A DNA stretch of 64,000 nt, from contig CAVXOR010000002.1 of assembly GCA_963763475.1 (NCBI GenBank), positions 186,001 through 250,000 on the forward strand, written 5' to 3'. The translations under genes were made by a program, and so were the position numbers. Origin of the DNA: AC-32 sp963763475 (GTDB taxonomy: Bacteria; Actinomycetota; Thermoleophilia; Gaiellales; Gaiellaceae). Of the stretch, positions 7,143 to 15,777 are shown piece after piece (position 1 is the stretch's first letter; every line of letters starts with the position of its first letter). The notes below the pieces were generated by a model. It searched no databases and was not told where the DNA came from. It saw only the letters and a program-made list of their open reading frames with translations.

Positions 7143-8500
7143 TCTACCGGCTCGTCCGCTTCGTCGACACGCGCACCGGCCAGGCGCCACTGCTGAAGAA
7201 GCTGCTGCGCTACCTCTTTCCAGACCACTGGTCGTTCCTGCTCGGGGAGATCGCGCTCTACTGCTTCGTCGTGCTCGTCGGCACCGGCGTCTACCTGACG
7301 CTCTTCTTCGACCCGAGCACCCGCGACGTCGTCTACCAGGGGTCCTACGCGCCGCTGCGCGGCCAGCACGTCTCCGAGGCCTACCGCTCGGTGCTCGACA
7401 TCTCGTTCCGCTACAAGGCAGGCCTGCTGATCCGGCAGACGCACCACTGGGCGGCGGACGTCTTCCTGGTGGCGATCACACTCCACCTGCTGCGCGTCTT
7501 CTTCACGGGCGCCTTCCGCAAGCCGCGCGAGCTCACCTACTACGCCGGCGTGCTCATGCTCGCGCTGGCGATGTTCGAGGGCTTCGCCGGCTACTCGTTG
7601 GGCGACGACCTGCTCTCCGGGATGGGCCTCGCGATCGCTTACTCGATCGTCCTGGCGATCCCGTTCGTCGGCGGCAACCTCGCGCTGGCGATCTGGCACG
7701 GGCCGTTTCCCGGCGCGACCGAGTTCTTCTCGCGCCTCTACATCGCGCACGTCCTGCTGGTACCCGTGGCAATCGGCGTGCTGCTCGGGGTCCACCTGCT
7801 GACGATCGTGTTCACGCACCACTCGCAGTTCCGCGGCTCGCGGGAACGCGAGGACAACGTCGTCGGCACGCCGCTCTGGCCGGGGTACGTCTTCCGGACG
7901 ATCGGGCTCGGGTTGGCGGTCTCGGCGGTGCTCTTCCTGCTCGGCGGGCTTGTGCAGATCAACCCGGTCTGGGAGTGGGGCCCGTATCGCCCGGATCTCT
8001 CGACCAACGGCGCGCAGCCCGACTGGTACCTCGGCTGGCTGATCGGGGCGCTGCGGCTGATGCCCGGCTGGGAGCCGCACATCGGCGACTACACGCTGAT
8101 CCCGAACGCCTTCTGGGGCGGCGTCTTCTTCCCCCTGGTCGTGTTCGCCACCCTCTTCACGTGGCCCTCGCTCGAGCGGTGGATCACGGGCGACCGCGGC
8201 TACCACAACCTGCTCGACCGCCCGCGCGACAAGCCTTGGCGCACGGGCGTCGGCGTCGGCTTCTTCACCTGGGTCGGGATGATCTTCTTCGCAGGCTCCT
8301 CCGACCGCGTCTTCGTGGAGATGCACATCAGCTACACGCTGCAGATCCACGTCTACCAGGTGGCCGTGTTCGTGGTGCCCGTGCTGGCGGGCCTGATCGC
8401 GAAACGGGTCTGCGAGCAGCTGCTGCGCTCGGCAGCGCACCCGCTGCGGGGGCCCGGCGGAGGCCCCGTCCGCCGGACCGAGTCCGGCGGCTTCGGCTAG
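7139..8500 (+). CDS. qcrB: Cytochrome b subunit of the cytochrome bc complex
   Basis: 453 residues from GTG 7139 (GTGA overlap with qcrA). Heme b ligand histidines sit in RQTHHWAADVFLVAITLHLLR (helix B) and in LYIAHVLLVPVAIGVLLGVHLL (helix D). The Qo-site motif is PDWY (in GAQPDWYLGW) rather than the PEWY of mitochondrial complexes; this variant is known in several bacterial lineages. About nine helices in total, with the long C-terminal part typical of fused actinobacterial QcrB. It oxidises menaquinol and feeds QcrA/QcrC. It is the last gene of the operon and ends in a four-base convergent overlap with the F420 oxidoreductase gene. Confidence 0.94.
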   Translation: MIYRLVRFVDTRTGQAPLLKKLLRYLFPDHWSFLLGEIALYCFVVLVGTGVYLTLFFDPSTRDVVYQGSYAPLRGQHVSEAYRSVLDISFRYKAGLLIRQTHHWAADVFLVAITLHLLRVFFTGAFRKPRELTYYAGVLMLALAMFEGFAGYSLGDDLLSGMGLAIAYSIVLAIPFVGGNLALAIWHGPFPGATEFFSRLYIAHVLLVPVAIGVLLGVHLLTIVFTHHSQFRGSREREDNVVGTPLWPGYVFRTIGLGLAVSAVLFLLGGLVQINPVWEWGPYRPDLSTNGAQPDWYLGWLIGALRLMPGWEPHIGDYTLIPNAFWGGVFFPLVVFATLFTWPSLERWITGDRGYHNLLDRPRDKPWRTGVGVGFFTWVGMIFFAGSSDRVFVEMHISYTLQIHVYQVAVFVVPVLAGLIAKRVCEQLLRSAAHPLRGPGGGPVRRTESGGFG

Positions 8501-9453
8501 AGCTCGGGCATCACCTTGTCGGCGTAGAAACGCAGGAACGACTCCTGGTCGCGCCCGACCTGGTGGACGTAGACGTGCGTGAAGCCGGCCTGCTCGTACT
8601 CGCGAATCGCCTCGAGATGGCGCTCCGGGTCGGGCCCGCAGATCACGGTCTCGGCGACGTCGTCCTCGGTGAGCAGCTGCGCGGCGGCCTCGTAGTGCTC
8701 CGGGATCGCGAGCTCCTGCCCGAGCGGGCCCTCCATCCCGCCGTTCGGCCAGATCTCGTACGCCGTCTTCTTGGCCTTCTCCTCGCTCTCCGCGTAGCAG
8801 ACCGTCACCTGCGCGTAGCGCGGCTTGCCCTTCCCGCCCGCCTGCTCGAACTGCTCGACCGTCTCGCTCTCCGGCGAGACGGCGATCAGGGCGTCGCCGG
8901 CACGGCCGGCCAGCTCGGCGGCCTTCGGCTGGGCGGCGGCGATCGCGATCGGGGGCGGCTCGTCCGGGAGCGTGTAGATCCGCGCCTGCTCGACGGTGTA
9001 GTGCGTCCCGTAGTGCGACTGGTAGCCGCCCTGCCAGAGCAGGCGCAGCACCTCGACCGCCTCCTCGAGCATCTCCAGCCGCTTCTGCGGGCCGGGCCAC
9101 ACGGAGCCGGTGACGTGCTCGTTCAGCTCCTCGCCGGTGCCGACGCCCAGGAAGAAGCGGCCCTCCAGCATCACCTGCGAGGTTGCCGCGGCCTGGGCGA
9201 TGATCGCCGGATGGATCCGGATCGTCGGGCAGGTCACGCCCGTGCCGAGGCGCAGCTTCTGGGTGGCCTGCGCGATCCCGCCGATCACGCTCCAGACGAA
9301 CGGGCTCTGGCCCTGCGCGTCGACCCAGGGGTGGTAGTGGTCGGAGATCAGCGCAAAGGTGAAGCCCGTCTCCTCGGCCAGCCGGGCGTTGCGCACGAGG
9401 TCGTTCGGGCCGTGCTCCTCCGAGGAGAGCGCGTAGCCGAGTTCGATCGCCAT
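8497..9453 (-). CDS. F420-dependent oxidoreductase, LLM class, G6PDH-like family
   Basis: 318 residues, ATG 9453. Luciferase-like (LLM) TIM barrel: N-terminal MAIELGYALSSEE, the DHYHPW segment (about 39-44), LRLGTGVTCP and the phosphate/flavin-type glycine stretch FFLGVGTGEELNEH. The pattern is that of the F420-dependent glucose-6-phosphate dehydrogenase-like subgroup, in which deazaflavin F420 takes a hydride from the substrate. The substrate cannot be fixed from sequence. It implies that the host makes coenzyme F420. It stands convergent to qcrB, with a stop overlap of three bases, and is separated from the LysE gene by 38 bases. Confidence 0.88.
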   Translation of the reverse strand: MAIELGYALSSEEHGPNDLVRNARLAEETGFTFALISDHYHPWVDAQGQSPFVWSVIGGIAQATQKLRLGTGVTCPTIRIHPAIIAQAAATSQVMLEGRFFLGVGTGEELNEHVTGSVWPGPQKRLEMLEEAVEVLRLLWQGGYQSHYGTHYTVEQARIYTLPDEPPPIAIAAAQPKAAELAGRAGDALIAVSPESETVEQFEQAGGKGKPRYAQVTVCYAESEEKAKKTAYEIWPNGGMEGPLGQELAIPEHYEAAAQLLTEDDVAETVICGPDPERHLEAIREYEQAGFTHVYVHQVGRDQESFLRFYADKVMPEL

Positions 9454-9491
9454 ACGCGCCCTCGGTACCTCCGGACGCAGGCGCGTAAACG

Positions 9492-10130
9492 CTAGTTCTG
9501 CTTGACCGGGGCGGTCAGCGCGGCGACCGCGCCGAGACCGACGAAGACCGAGCCGGAGACGTAGCGCTGTACCGCGGGGAAGCGGCGGCTGCGGCGCAGG
9601 CGCTCGCCGAGCGTGCCGGCCACGAGCGCCCAGACGCCGTCGCTGCAGAAGCCGAGCGCGGCGAAGAGCAGTCCGAGCGCGAGGACCTGCAGCCAGGGCA
9701 TGCCGCGCCCCGGGTCGACGAACTGGGGCAGGAAGGCGAGGAAGAACAGGGCCGTCTTCGGGTTGAGAGTGTTGACCACGATCCCCTGGCGGTAGAGCCG
9801 GCCGAGATCGCGCGTGTCGCGGGGGCGCAGGACGCTCTCGCGCTCCCAGCCCGCGAGCCGGCGGACGCCGACTGCGATCAGGTACGCGGCGCCGAGGTAC
9901 TTGACCACGTCGAAGGCCAGCGCGGAGGACGCGAGCAGTGCCGAGAGTCCCACTGTCGCGGCCACGATGTGGACGAGCGTGCCCGTCGTGATCCCGGCCA
10001 CCGAGACGATCCCGGCGCGCCGCCCGTGCGAGACGCTCTGCGTGACGATGTAGAGCACCGACGGCCCGGGCACGACGAGCAGCAGCAGCGCGGCGCCGAC
10101 GAACAGGGCAAGTCTCGACGGGTCGGGCAT
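9492..10130 (-). CDS. LysE/RhtB-family exporter
   Basis: 212 residues with six hydrophobic segments. The family signature near the N-terminus (LLVVPGPSVLYIVTQSVSHGRRAG, in part) and the NTLNPKTALFFLAFLPQFV block in the middle are characteristic of the LysE/RhtB amino-acid efflux superfamily. These proteins export lysine, homoserine, threonine or related metabolites across the inner membrane; the substrate here is unknown. The start (ATG 10130) is divergent from the peptidase E-like gene with only 23 bases between, so the two promoters must overlap the coding starts. Confidence 0.88.
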   Translation of the reverse strand: MPDPSRLALFVGAALLLLVVPGPSVLYIVTQSVSHGRRAGIVSVAGITTGTLVHIVAATVGLSALLASSALAFDVVKYLGAAYLIAVGVRRLAGWERESVLRPRDTRDLGRLYRQGIVVNTLNPKTALFFLAFLPQFVDPGRGMPWLQVLALGLLFAALGFCSDGVWALVAGTLGERLRRSRRFPAVQRYVSGSVFVGLGAVAALTAPVKQN

Positions 10131-10153
10131 GGCGACGACGATACCGTTCGGCC

Positions 10154-10834
10154 ATGGCCGGGACGATCGTCGCGATGGGCGGCATCTCGTGGGAGGACGA
10201 CGAGCGGCTGCCGCTCGAGGACTACTGGCTCGATCTGACCAGAGCGGAGCGGCCGCGCGTGCTGGTCGTGCCGACTGCCGTCGCCGAGAACGCGGAGCTG
10301 ACGCTGAACATCTACGAGCAGCTCTCCCGCCGCGCGGTTGTCTCGCACTTGTCCTTCTTCCCCTGGCCGCCGCAGGAGCTGCGGGAGCTGGCGCTGGGAC
10401 AGGACGCGATCTACGTCACCGGCGGGAACACCGCCAACGCGCTCGCGATCTGGCGGGTCCACGGCTTCGACGCGATCCTGCGCGAGGCGTGGGACGCAGG
10501 CGTCGTGCTCGCCGGCTGGAGCGCCGGGATGATCTGCTGGTTCGAGGCCGGCGTGACCGACTCGTTCGGCCCGCGGCTCGAGGGCATGCGCGACGGGCTC
10601 GGCTTCCTGGCCGGCAGCGCCTGCCCGCACTACGACGGTGAGGGCGAGCGGCGGCCGGTCTACACGCGCCTGGTCCGGGACGAGGGCTTCCCGCCGGGGC
10701 TCGCGGCCGACGACTGCGTGGCGCTGCGCTTCGACGGCACCGAGCTCGCGGAGGTGGTCAGCTCGCGCGACGGCTCCCGCGCCTACCGCGTCAGCGCGGA
10801 GGGCGAGGAGCCGCTCGAGCCGCGTCGGCTCTAG
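10154..10834 (+). CDS. Peptidase S51 (peptidase E/cyanophycinase-like)
   Basis: 226 residues. The S51 nucleophile elbow GWSAGMICWF places the catalytic Ser at about residue 123, with the preceding VTGGNT motif (88-93) and a downstream CPHYDGE segment that can supply the His. Peptidase E enzymes cleave Asp-X dipeptides and use a Ser-His-Glu/Asp triad in a class-I glutamine-amidotransferase-like fold. The 3' end overlaps the NrfD-like gene on the other strand by 44 bases. Confidence 0.85.
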   Translation: MAGTIVAMGGISWEDDERLPLEDYWLDLTRAERPRVLVVPTAVAENAELTLNIYEQLSRRAVVSHLSFFPWPPQELRELALGQDAIYVTGGNTANALAIWRVHGFDAILREAWDAGVVLAGWSAGMICWFEAGVTDSFGPRLEGMRDGLGFLAGSACPHYDGEGERRPVYTRLVRDEGFPPGLAADDCVALRFDGTELAEVVSSRDGSRAYRVSAEGEEPLEPRRL

Positions 10835-11687
10835 CTCGCTGGGGCTCGACGGTGTACTTCGGGTCGCGGGCCGACTGGAAGCCGGCCCTGAAGACCGACC
10901 AGCGCACCGCGGCCTCTCCGGCCAGCACGAGCGCTCCGCCCGCCGCTGCCGCGAGCCGGCTCCGGCGCCCCGGCCCGGCGAGAAGTGCCGCGCCGCCGAG
11001 CGTGCAGGCCTTCGCGACCTTCTTGTACTTGCCCGCCTCCCCGGTCGAGTACGGCTCACCGACCATCCCCAGCCGCTTCTCCATCAGCTGGAAGACCGCG
11101 TTCTCGACAAGCACGCCGCCCACGGCCAGCCGCCGCGCGGGCCCGGCTTCGGCAGGTGGGACCGCGATCGCGGCCGCCGCGCCGGCCGAGGCGACCGCGC
11201 TCGAGCCGAACAGGAACGGCAGCTCCCGGCGCGCCTCGTGCCAGGCCGGGATCGCGGTGTCGGAGATCAGCGTCGCCGTGTAGACGGCGAGCGGTGCGCC
11301 CGAGAACGCCGAGGCCGTACGAGCGAGCTCCGCCACATGCGGTAGATGGCCGACCGTCTTGAGGAAGGCCGAGACCGAGCTCGCGGCGCTGGAGTAGGCG
11401 AGGAGCCAGCTGCCCACGCTCATCGGCGAGGTCACCTTGAAGACGCGCAGCATGTTCAAGAACCGCTCCGGCCGGCCGAGGTCGGCGATCAGCAGTACCG
11501 GGCTGACGGCGTCCGCCGCTGAGGCGATCTGAATGCTCCGCTGGGCCAGCAGCTCGTGCCCGGAGAGGCGGGCGACCAGGCTCAGCACCGACGAGGCGCC
11601 GCCGAGGCCGCCCGTGAAGAAGTACGCGGCGACCTCCGGCTGCCAGACCGGCTCCTTGAGCACGGGCCGTCCGTAGTAGGAGCTCAG
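10791..11687 (-). CDS. nrfD: NrfD-like membrane subunit of formate dehydrogenase, probable CTG start
   Basis: 298 residues with eight or nine hydrophobic segments; the early YFFTGGLGGASSVLSLVARL segment and IADLGRPERFLNMLRVFK are typical of NrfD/PsrC quinone-interacting subunits. It should anchor the formate dehydrogenase and pass electrons to menaquinone. No ATG, GTG or TTG lies near the expected N-terminus (SSYYGRPVLKEPVW). A CTG at 11687-11685 overlaps the upstream TGA as CTGA, exactly like the ATGA/GTGA junctions elsewhere in this window, so I take it as the start. The first Met in frame would remove several helices. The 3' end overlaps the peptidase E-like gene by 44 bases. Confidence 0.82.
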   Translation of the reverse strand: MSSYYGRPVLKEPVWQPEVAAYFFTGGLGGASSVLSLVARLSGHELLAQRSIQIASAADAVSPVLLIADLGRPERFLNMLRVFKVTSPMSVGSWLLAYSSAASSVSAFLKTVGHLPHVAELARTASAFSGAPLAVYTATLISDTAIPAWHEARRELPFLFGSSAVASAGAAAAIAVPPAEAGPARRLAVGGVLVENAVFQLMEKRLGMVGEPYSTGEAGKYKKVAKACTLGGAALLAGPGRRSRLAAAAGGALVLAGEAAVRWSVFRAGFQSARDPKYTVEPQRARADAARAAPRPPR

Positions 11688-12550
11688 CGCGAGCCTCCGA
11701 GAAAGCCCGCGACGACCGCGAGCACGAGCGCTCCCGTGGCGACCGCCGCCGTCTTCCACATCTCCGGCAGGTCGCGGGTCGTCACCACGGGATCGGGCGG
11801 CAGCCCGTAGACCTCGGGCTCGTCGAGCAGCAGGAAGAACGCGCCGAAGCCGCCGACGCCGTCGTCGGGGTCGTGGCCGTAGAGGCGCGCGCCGTTCCAC
11901 TTCTCCGTCTGCAGCTTCTCGAGCCGCCGGTCCGCGCGCTCGCGCAGCTCGTCGAGCGGCCCGAACTGGATCGAGTCCGTCGGGCAGGCCTTCGCGCAGG
12001 CTGGCTCGTGGCCGCCCTTCAGCCGGTCGTAGCAGAGCGTGCACTTCCAGACGCGGCCGTCCTCCTTCTTCCCCAGCTGCAGGCCGAGGATCTCCGCCGG
12101 CGGGTCGTCCGAGTGGCGCGGAATGTGCCGCTTGTCGAGCACGCCGAACGGGCAGGCGGGCACGCAGTAGCCGCAGCCGTTGCAGATGTCCTCCTGCACG
12201 ACGACGGTGCCGTACTCGGTGCGGAAGAGCGAGCCGGTCGGGCAGACGTCGAGGCAGGCCGCGTGCGTGCAGTGCTTGCAGACGTCGGAGCTCATCAGCC
12301 AGCGCAGGGCGTCGACTTCGCCCTCGTCGCGCAACGGCTCGTTCTGCTCGATGAAGGCGACGTGCCGCCAGGTGTTCGCGCCGAGCTCCGAGGTGTTGTC
12401 GTACGACTCGCCCGTCCAGACGAGGCCATCCTCGGGCACGAGGTTCCACTCCTTGCAGGCGACCTCGCAGGCCTTGCAGCCGATGCACACCGAGGTGTCG
12501 GTGAAGAAGCCGACCCGTTCCTGCGCCTCGGCGCCGTAACTATCCAGCAC
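11684..12550 (-). CDS. fdhB: Formate dehydrogenase iron-sulfur (beta) subunit
   Basis: 288 residues from GTG 12550. Four ferredoxin-type [4Fe-4S] cysteine clusters are visible: CIGCKACEVACKEW near residue 22, CKHCTHAACLDVCP, CNGCGYCVPACPFG, and CTLCYDRLKGGHEPACAKACP. A C-terminal hydrophobic helix (AVATGALVLAVVAGFL) anchors it. It wires electrons from the molybdenum/tungsten-selenocysteine site of the alpha subunit to the membrane subunit. The gene overlaps the alpha-subunit stop by 11 bases and the NrfD-like start by four. Confidence 0.93.
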   Translation of the reverse strand: MLDSYGAEAQERVGFFTDTSVCIGCKACEVACKEWNLVPEDGLVWTGESYDNTSELGANTWRHVAFIEQNEPLRDEGEVDALRWLMSSDVCKHCTHAACLDVCPTGSLFRTEYGTVVVQEDICNGCGYCVPACPFGVLDKRHIPRHSDDPPAEILGLQLGKKEDGRVWKCTLCYDRLKGGHEPACAKACPTDSIQFGPLDELRERADRRLEKLQTEKWNGARLYGHDPDDGVGGFGAFFLLLDEPEVYGLPPDPVVTTRDLPEMWKTAAVATGALVLAVVAGFLGGSR

Positions 12551-15500
12551 GGTTGCGCAGCTCCTCGACGAATTCGGGCAGGGCCTTGCCGCGCGGGCGC
12601 CTGCCTGGCTTGAGCCCGACCGAGAGCGCCTTCACCTCCTGGATGTGCACGTTCGGGTCGAGCGCGATCGAGGTCAGGTCGTTGGCGGAGCCACCGGTCG
12701 TGAGGCCGCGCGAGCCCCAGTGGTAGGGCAGCCCGACCTGGTGCGTCGTGCGGCCCTGCACCTCGATCGGCGGGATCCGGTCGGTCACCAGCACGCGTGC
12801 CTCGATCGCTCCGCGCGCGCTGTAGATCGTCGCCCAGCCGCCGTGCACGAGGCCCGCCTCCGCGGCGAGCTCCGGGCTGACCTCGCAGAACATCGCGGGC
12901 TGGAGCTCGGCAAGGTACGGCACGAAGCGCGACATGCCGCCGGCCGTGTGGTGCTCGGTCAGCCGGTAGGTGGTCGCGACGTACGGGTACACCTCGCTGC
13001 CGACCGGGTTGTAGGGGTTGTCGGGCCGGTCGAACTGCTGCCGGCGCGGGTTCGCTCGCTGTGAGTAGAGCGCGTTCTCGAACGGCGACTCGTGCGGCTC
13101 GTAGTGAGTCGGCAGCGGGCCGTCCTCGAGGCCCTGGGGGACGAAGAGCCAGCTGCGACCGTCAGCCTGCATGATGAACGGGTGGTCGCCGCCGATTGCG
13201 TCCTCGGCCTTCGCGCCGTCGGGCGGCACGTAGTCGGGCGGCTTGTCCTCCTGGAAGTCGGGCACGTCCAGCCCCGTCCACTTCTTCTCCTTCGCGTCCC
13301 ACCAGACGTACTGCTTGCGCTCCGACCAGGGCTTGCCGTCGGGATCGGCCGAGGCGCGGTTGTAGATCATGCGACGGTTCGCCGGCCACGCCCAGGCCCA
13401 CTCGGGCGCGACGTAGCTCTGCTCCCAGTGCGGCTTCTTGCGCGCGGTCTGGTTGATCCCCTCCTTGTAGGAGCCGCAGTAGATCCAGCAGCCGCAGACC
13501 GTCGAGCCGTCCGCCTTTAGCTTCGGGATAGCCGTCTAGGAACTCGCCGCTCGAGCTGTCCCAGCCGCTGATCTCGGCGAGCACGGCCTCGGCGTCGGGC
13601 TCCTGGATCTGCGAGTGCGTCGGGTACTCCCAGCGCAGCGCCTTGACGAGCTCGTCGCGCGGCTCCTTCGACTCGGCCAGCCTCTGCTTGATCAGCCGGC
13701 CGAGGTGGAAGTAGAACCAGAGCTCGGAGCGGCAGTCGCCCTTGGGCTCGACCGCCTGCCAGTGCCACTGCAGCAGGCGCTGGGTGTTCGTGAACGAGCC
13801 GTCCTTCTCCGTGTGCGTCGCGGCCGGCAGGAAGAAGATCTCCGTCGGGATCTCCTCCGTCTTCAGCTCGCCCGATTCGATCTCGGGGCTGTCGTACCAG
13901 AAGGCCGCCGACTCGATCTCGACCACGTCGCGCACGACTAGCCAGTCGAGCTTCGCCAGCGCGCGCCGGTGCAGGCTCGAGTGCGAGTTGCCGACGGCCG
14001 GGTTCTCGCCGGCGATCAGGTAGCCCTTGACCTTGCCGTCGATCATGTCGAGCGTCGTCTGGTAGACGCCGTTGTCGTCGTCGATCCGCGGCATCCGGCG
14101 GAACAGCCACTCGTTATCCGCGCTCGCGCGCTCGCCGAAGTAGGCCTTCATCAGGCTGACCCAGTAGGCGTCGAAGTGGCCCCACCAGCCGGTCGGCGAC
14201 GTGTTCGCCTCGATGAACTCGTCGATCCCCCCGTAGAACTCGGTGTGGGGCATCGGCAGGTAGCCGGGCAGGATGTTGAAGAGGGTCGGTATGTCGGTCG
14301 AGCCCTGGATCGAGGCGTGGCCGCGCAGGGCGACGATCCCGCCACCCGGGCGGCCCATGTTTCCGAGCAGCTGCTGGATGATCGCCGCCGTGCGGATGTA
14401 CTGGACGCCGACCGTGTGCTGCGTCCAGCCGACCGCGTAGCAGAAGGCCGAGGTCCGCTCGCGGCCGGAGTTGTCGGTCAGCGCCTTCGCCACGTGGAGG
14501 AAGTCCTCGACGCTGCAGCCGCAGTTCTCGGCGACGAACTCTGGCGTGTAGCGGCGGTAGTGCTTCTTCAGCAGCTGGAAGACGCAGCGCGGGTGCTGGA
14601 GCTCCGGGTCCTCCTCGGGCGGCTCGCCGTGGTGCAGCCCGCCGCCGTGGCCGCCGTGGCCCGACTGCTCGCCGCGCGTCTTCGTCTCACGCTGCCCGGC
14701 CGACCCGTGGACCTCCATGCCCGCGTACTGCCACGAGGTGGGGTCGTACTTCTGCTCCTCGGGATCCCAGCCGGAGAAGAAGCCGTCCAGGTCCTCGGTG
14801 TCCTGGAACTGCTCGTCGATGATCACCGGCGCGTTCGTGTAGTGCTTGACGTACTCGTCGAACCAGAGCTCGTGCTCGAGGATGTAGTTGACGATCCCGC
14901 CGAGGAAGGCGATGTCGCTGCCGGCACGGATGCCGACCCACTTCGTGGCCATCGCGCTCGTGCGCGTGAAGCGTGGATCGACGTGGATCACGTGCGCTCC
15001 GCGTTCCCTGGCCTCCATCACCCACTGGAACCCGACCGGGTGGTTCTCGGCCATGTTCGAGCCCATGATCACGATGCAGTCGGAGTTCTGGAGATCCTGC
15101 TGGAAGTCCGTCGCACCGCCTCGTCCGAACGAGGTCCCCAGACTGGGGACCGTGGAGCTGTGTCATATGCGGGCCTGGTTCTCGACCTGCACGATCCCGA
15201 GCGCCACGCACAGCTTCTTGATCAGGTAGTTCTCCTCGTTGTCCAGCGTCGCGCCGCCGAGGTTGCCGATCGCCAGCGTGCGGTTGGCCGGCGAGCCCGA
15301 GTCGGTCTGCTCCTGCCAGCTCTCCGCGCGCGTCTCGACGATCCGGTCGGCGATCATCTCCATCGCCTGGTCGAGCGAGAGCTCCTCCCAGTGCCTGCCG
15401 TACGGCCGGCGGTACTTGACCTTGTACTCCCGCAGCGGGCTCTGGACGTACGACTTCGACGCCTGGCCCTTGGGACAGAGGCGGCCGCGTGAGATCGGGC

Positions 15501-15732
15501 TCGCGGGGTCACCCTCGATGTGGCTGACCTCGCCCCGCTCGACGTACACGAGCTGGCCGCAGCCGACTGCGCAGTAAGGGCAGATCGACTGGACGACGTG
15601 GTCGGCTCGCTCGAGCCGGGGTCGCAGGGCCCTCGAGCGCTCGGACTGCGCCGCCTTGCCCAGGCCGAGCAGGTCGCCCTCCGTGAGTTGTCGGACGACC
15701 GGCCAGCGAGCGAACGCGTCCCCGAGCCTCAT
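12540..15732 (-). CDS. fdhA: Selenocysteine-containing formate dehydrogenase alpha subunit (one frameshift in the sequence)
   Basis: About 1063 residues if the UGA at 15165-15163 is read as selenocysteine (Sec190, context NQARI-U-HSSTVPSLG) and one base is removed near 13524. N-terminal [4Fe-4S] site C51/C54/C58/C86 (CPYCAVGCGQ, LCPKG), then molybdopterin domains (GSNMAENHPVGFQW after Sec). The length and Sec position match respiratory formate dehydrogenases (E. coli FdnG, 1015 residues, Sec196). Just after SGEFLDGYP the frame breaks: CCCGAAG needs one base fewer to continue as KLKADGSTVCGCWIY and then MIYNRASADPDG onward to the stop at 12540. It oxidises formate to CO2. It lies 45 bases downstream of the GlcD-GlcF gene and overlaps fdhB by 11 bases. 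Confidence 0.92.
15133..15165 (-). promoter_or_regulatory. Selenocysteine UGA codon and bacterial SECIS hairpin
   Basis: Minus-strand UGA (15165-15163) is followed after 11 bases by a perfect 7-bp stem, GGTCCCC-AGTCT-GGGGACC, with a five-base loop containing GUCU. The spacing (loop about 19-23 bases after UGA) and the loop resemble the E. coli fdhF and fdnG SECIS elements bound by SelB. The protein frame continues for over 500 codons past the UGA with formate dehydrogenase sequence. SelA, SelB and tRNA-Sec genes are not in this window. Confidence 0.9.
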
Positions 15733-15777
15733 GCGTCTCCGATTTTTGCCGGAGCTGGTCAGGCTAAACGCGTCGTA

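Noticed and set aside
13162..13520. C-terminal tail of the first formate dehydrogenase frame
   Set aside because: Arg/Gly-rich out-of-frame translation produced by the single-base shift near 13524.
15163..15732. A separate 189-residue protein ending at 15163
   Set aside because: It is the N-terminus of formate dehydrogenase; its stop is the UGA selenocysteine codon.
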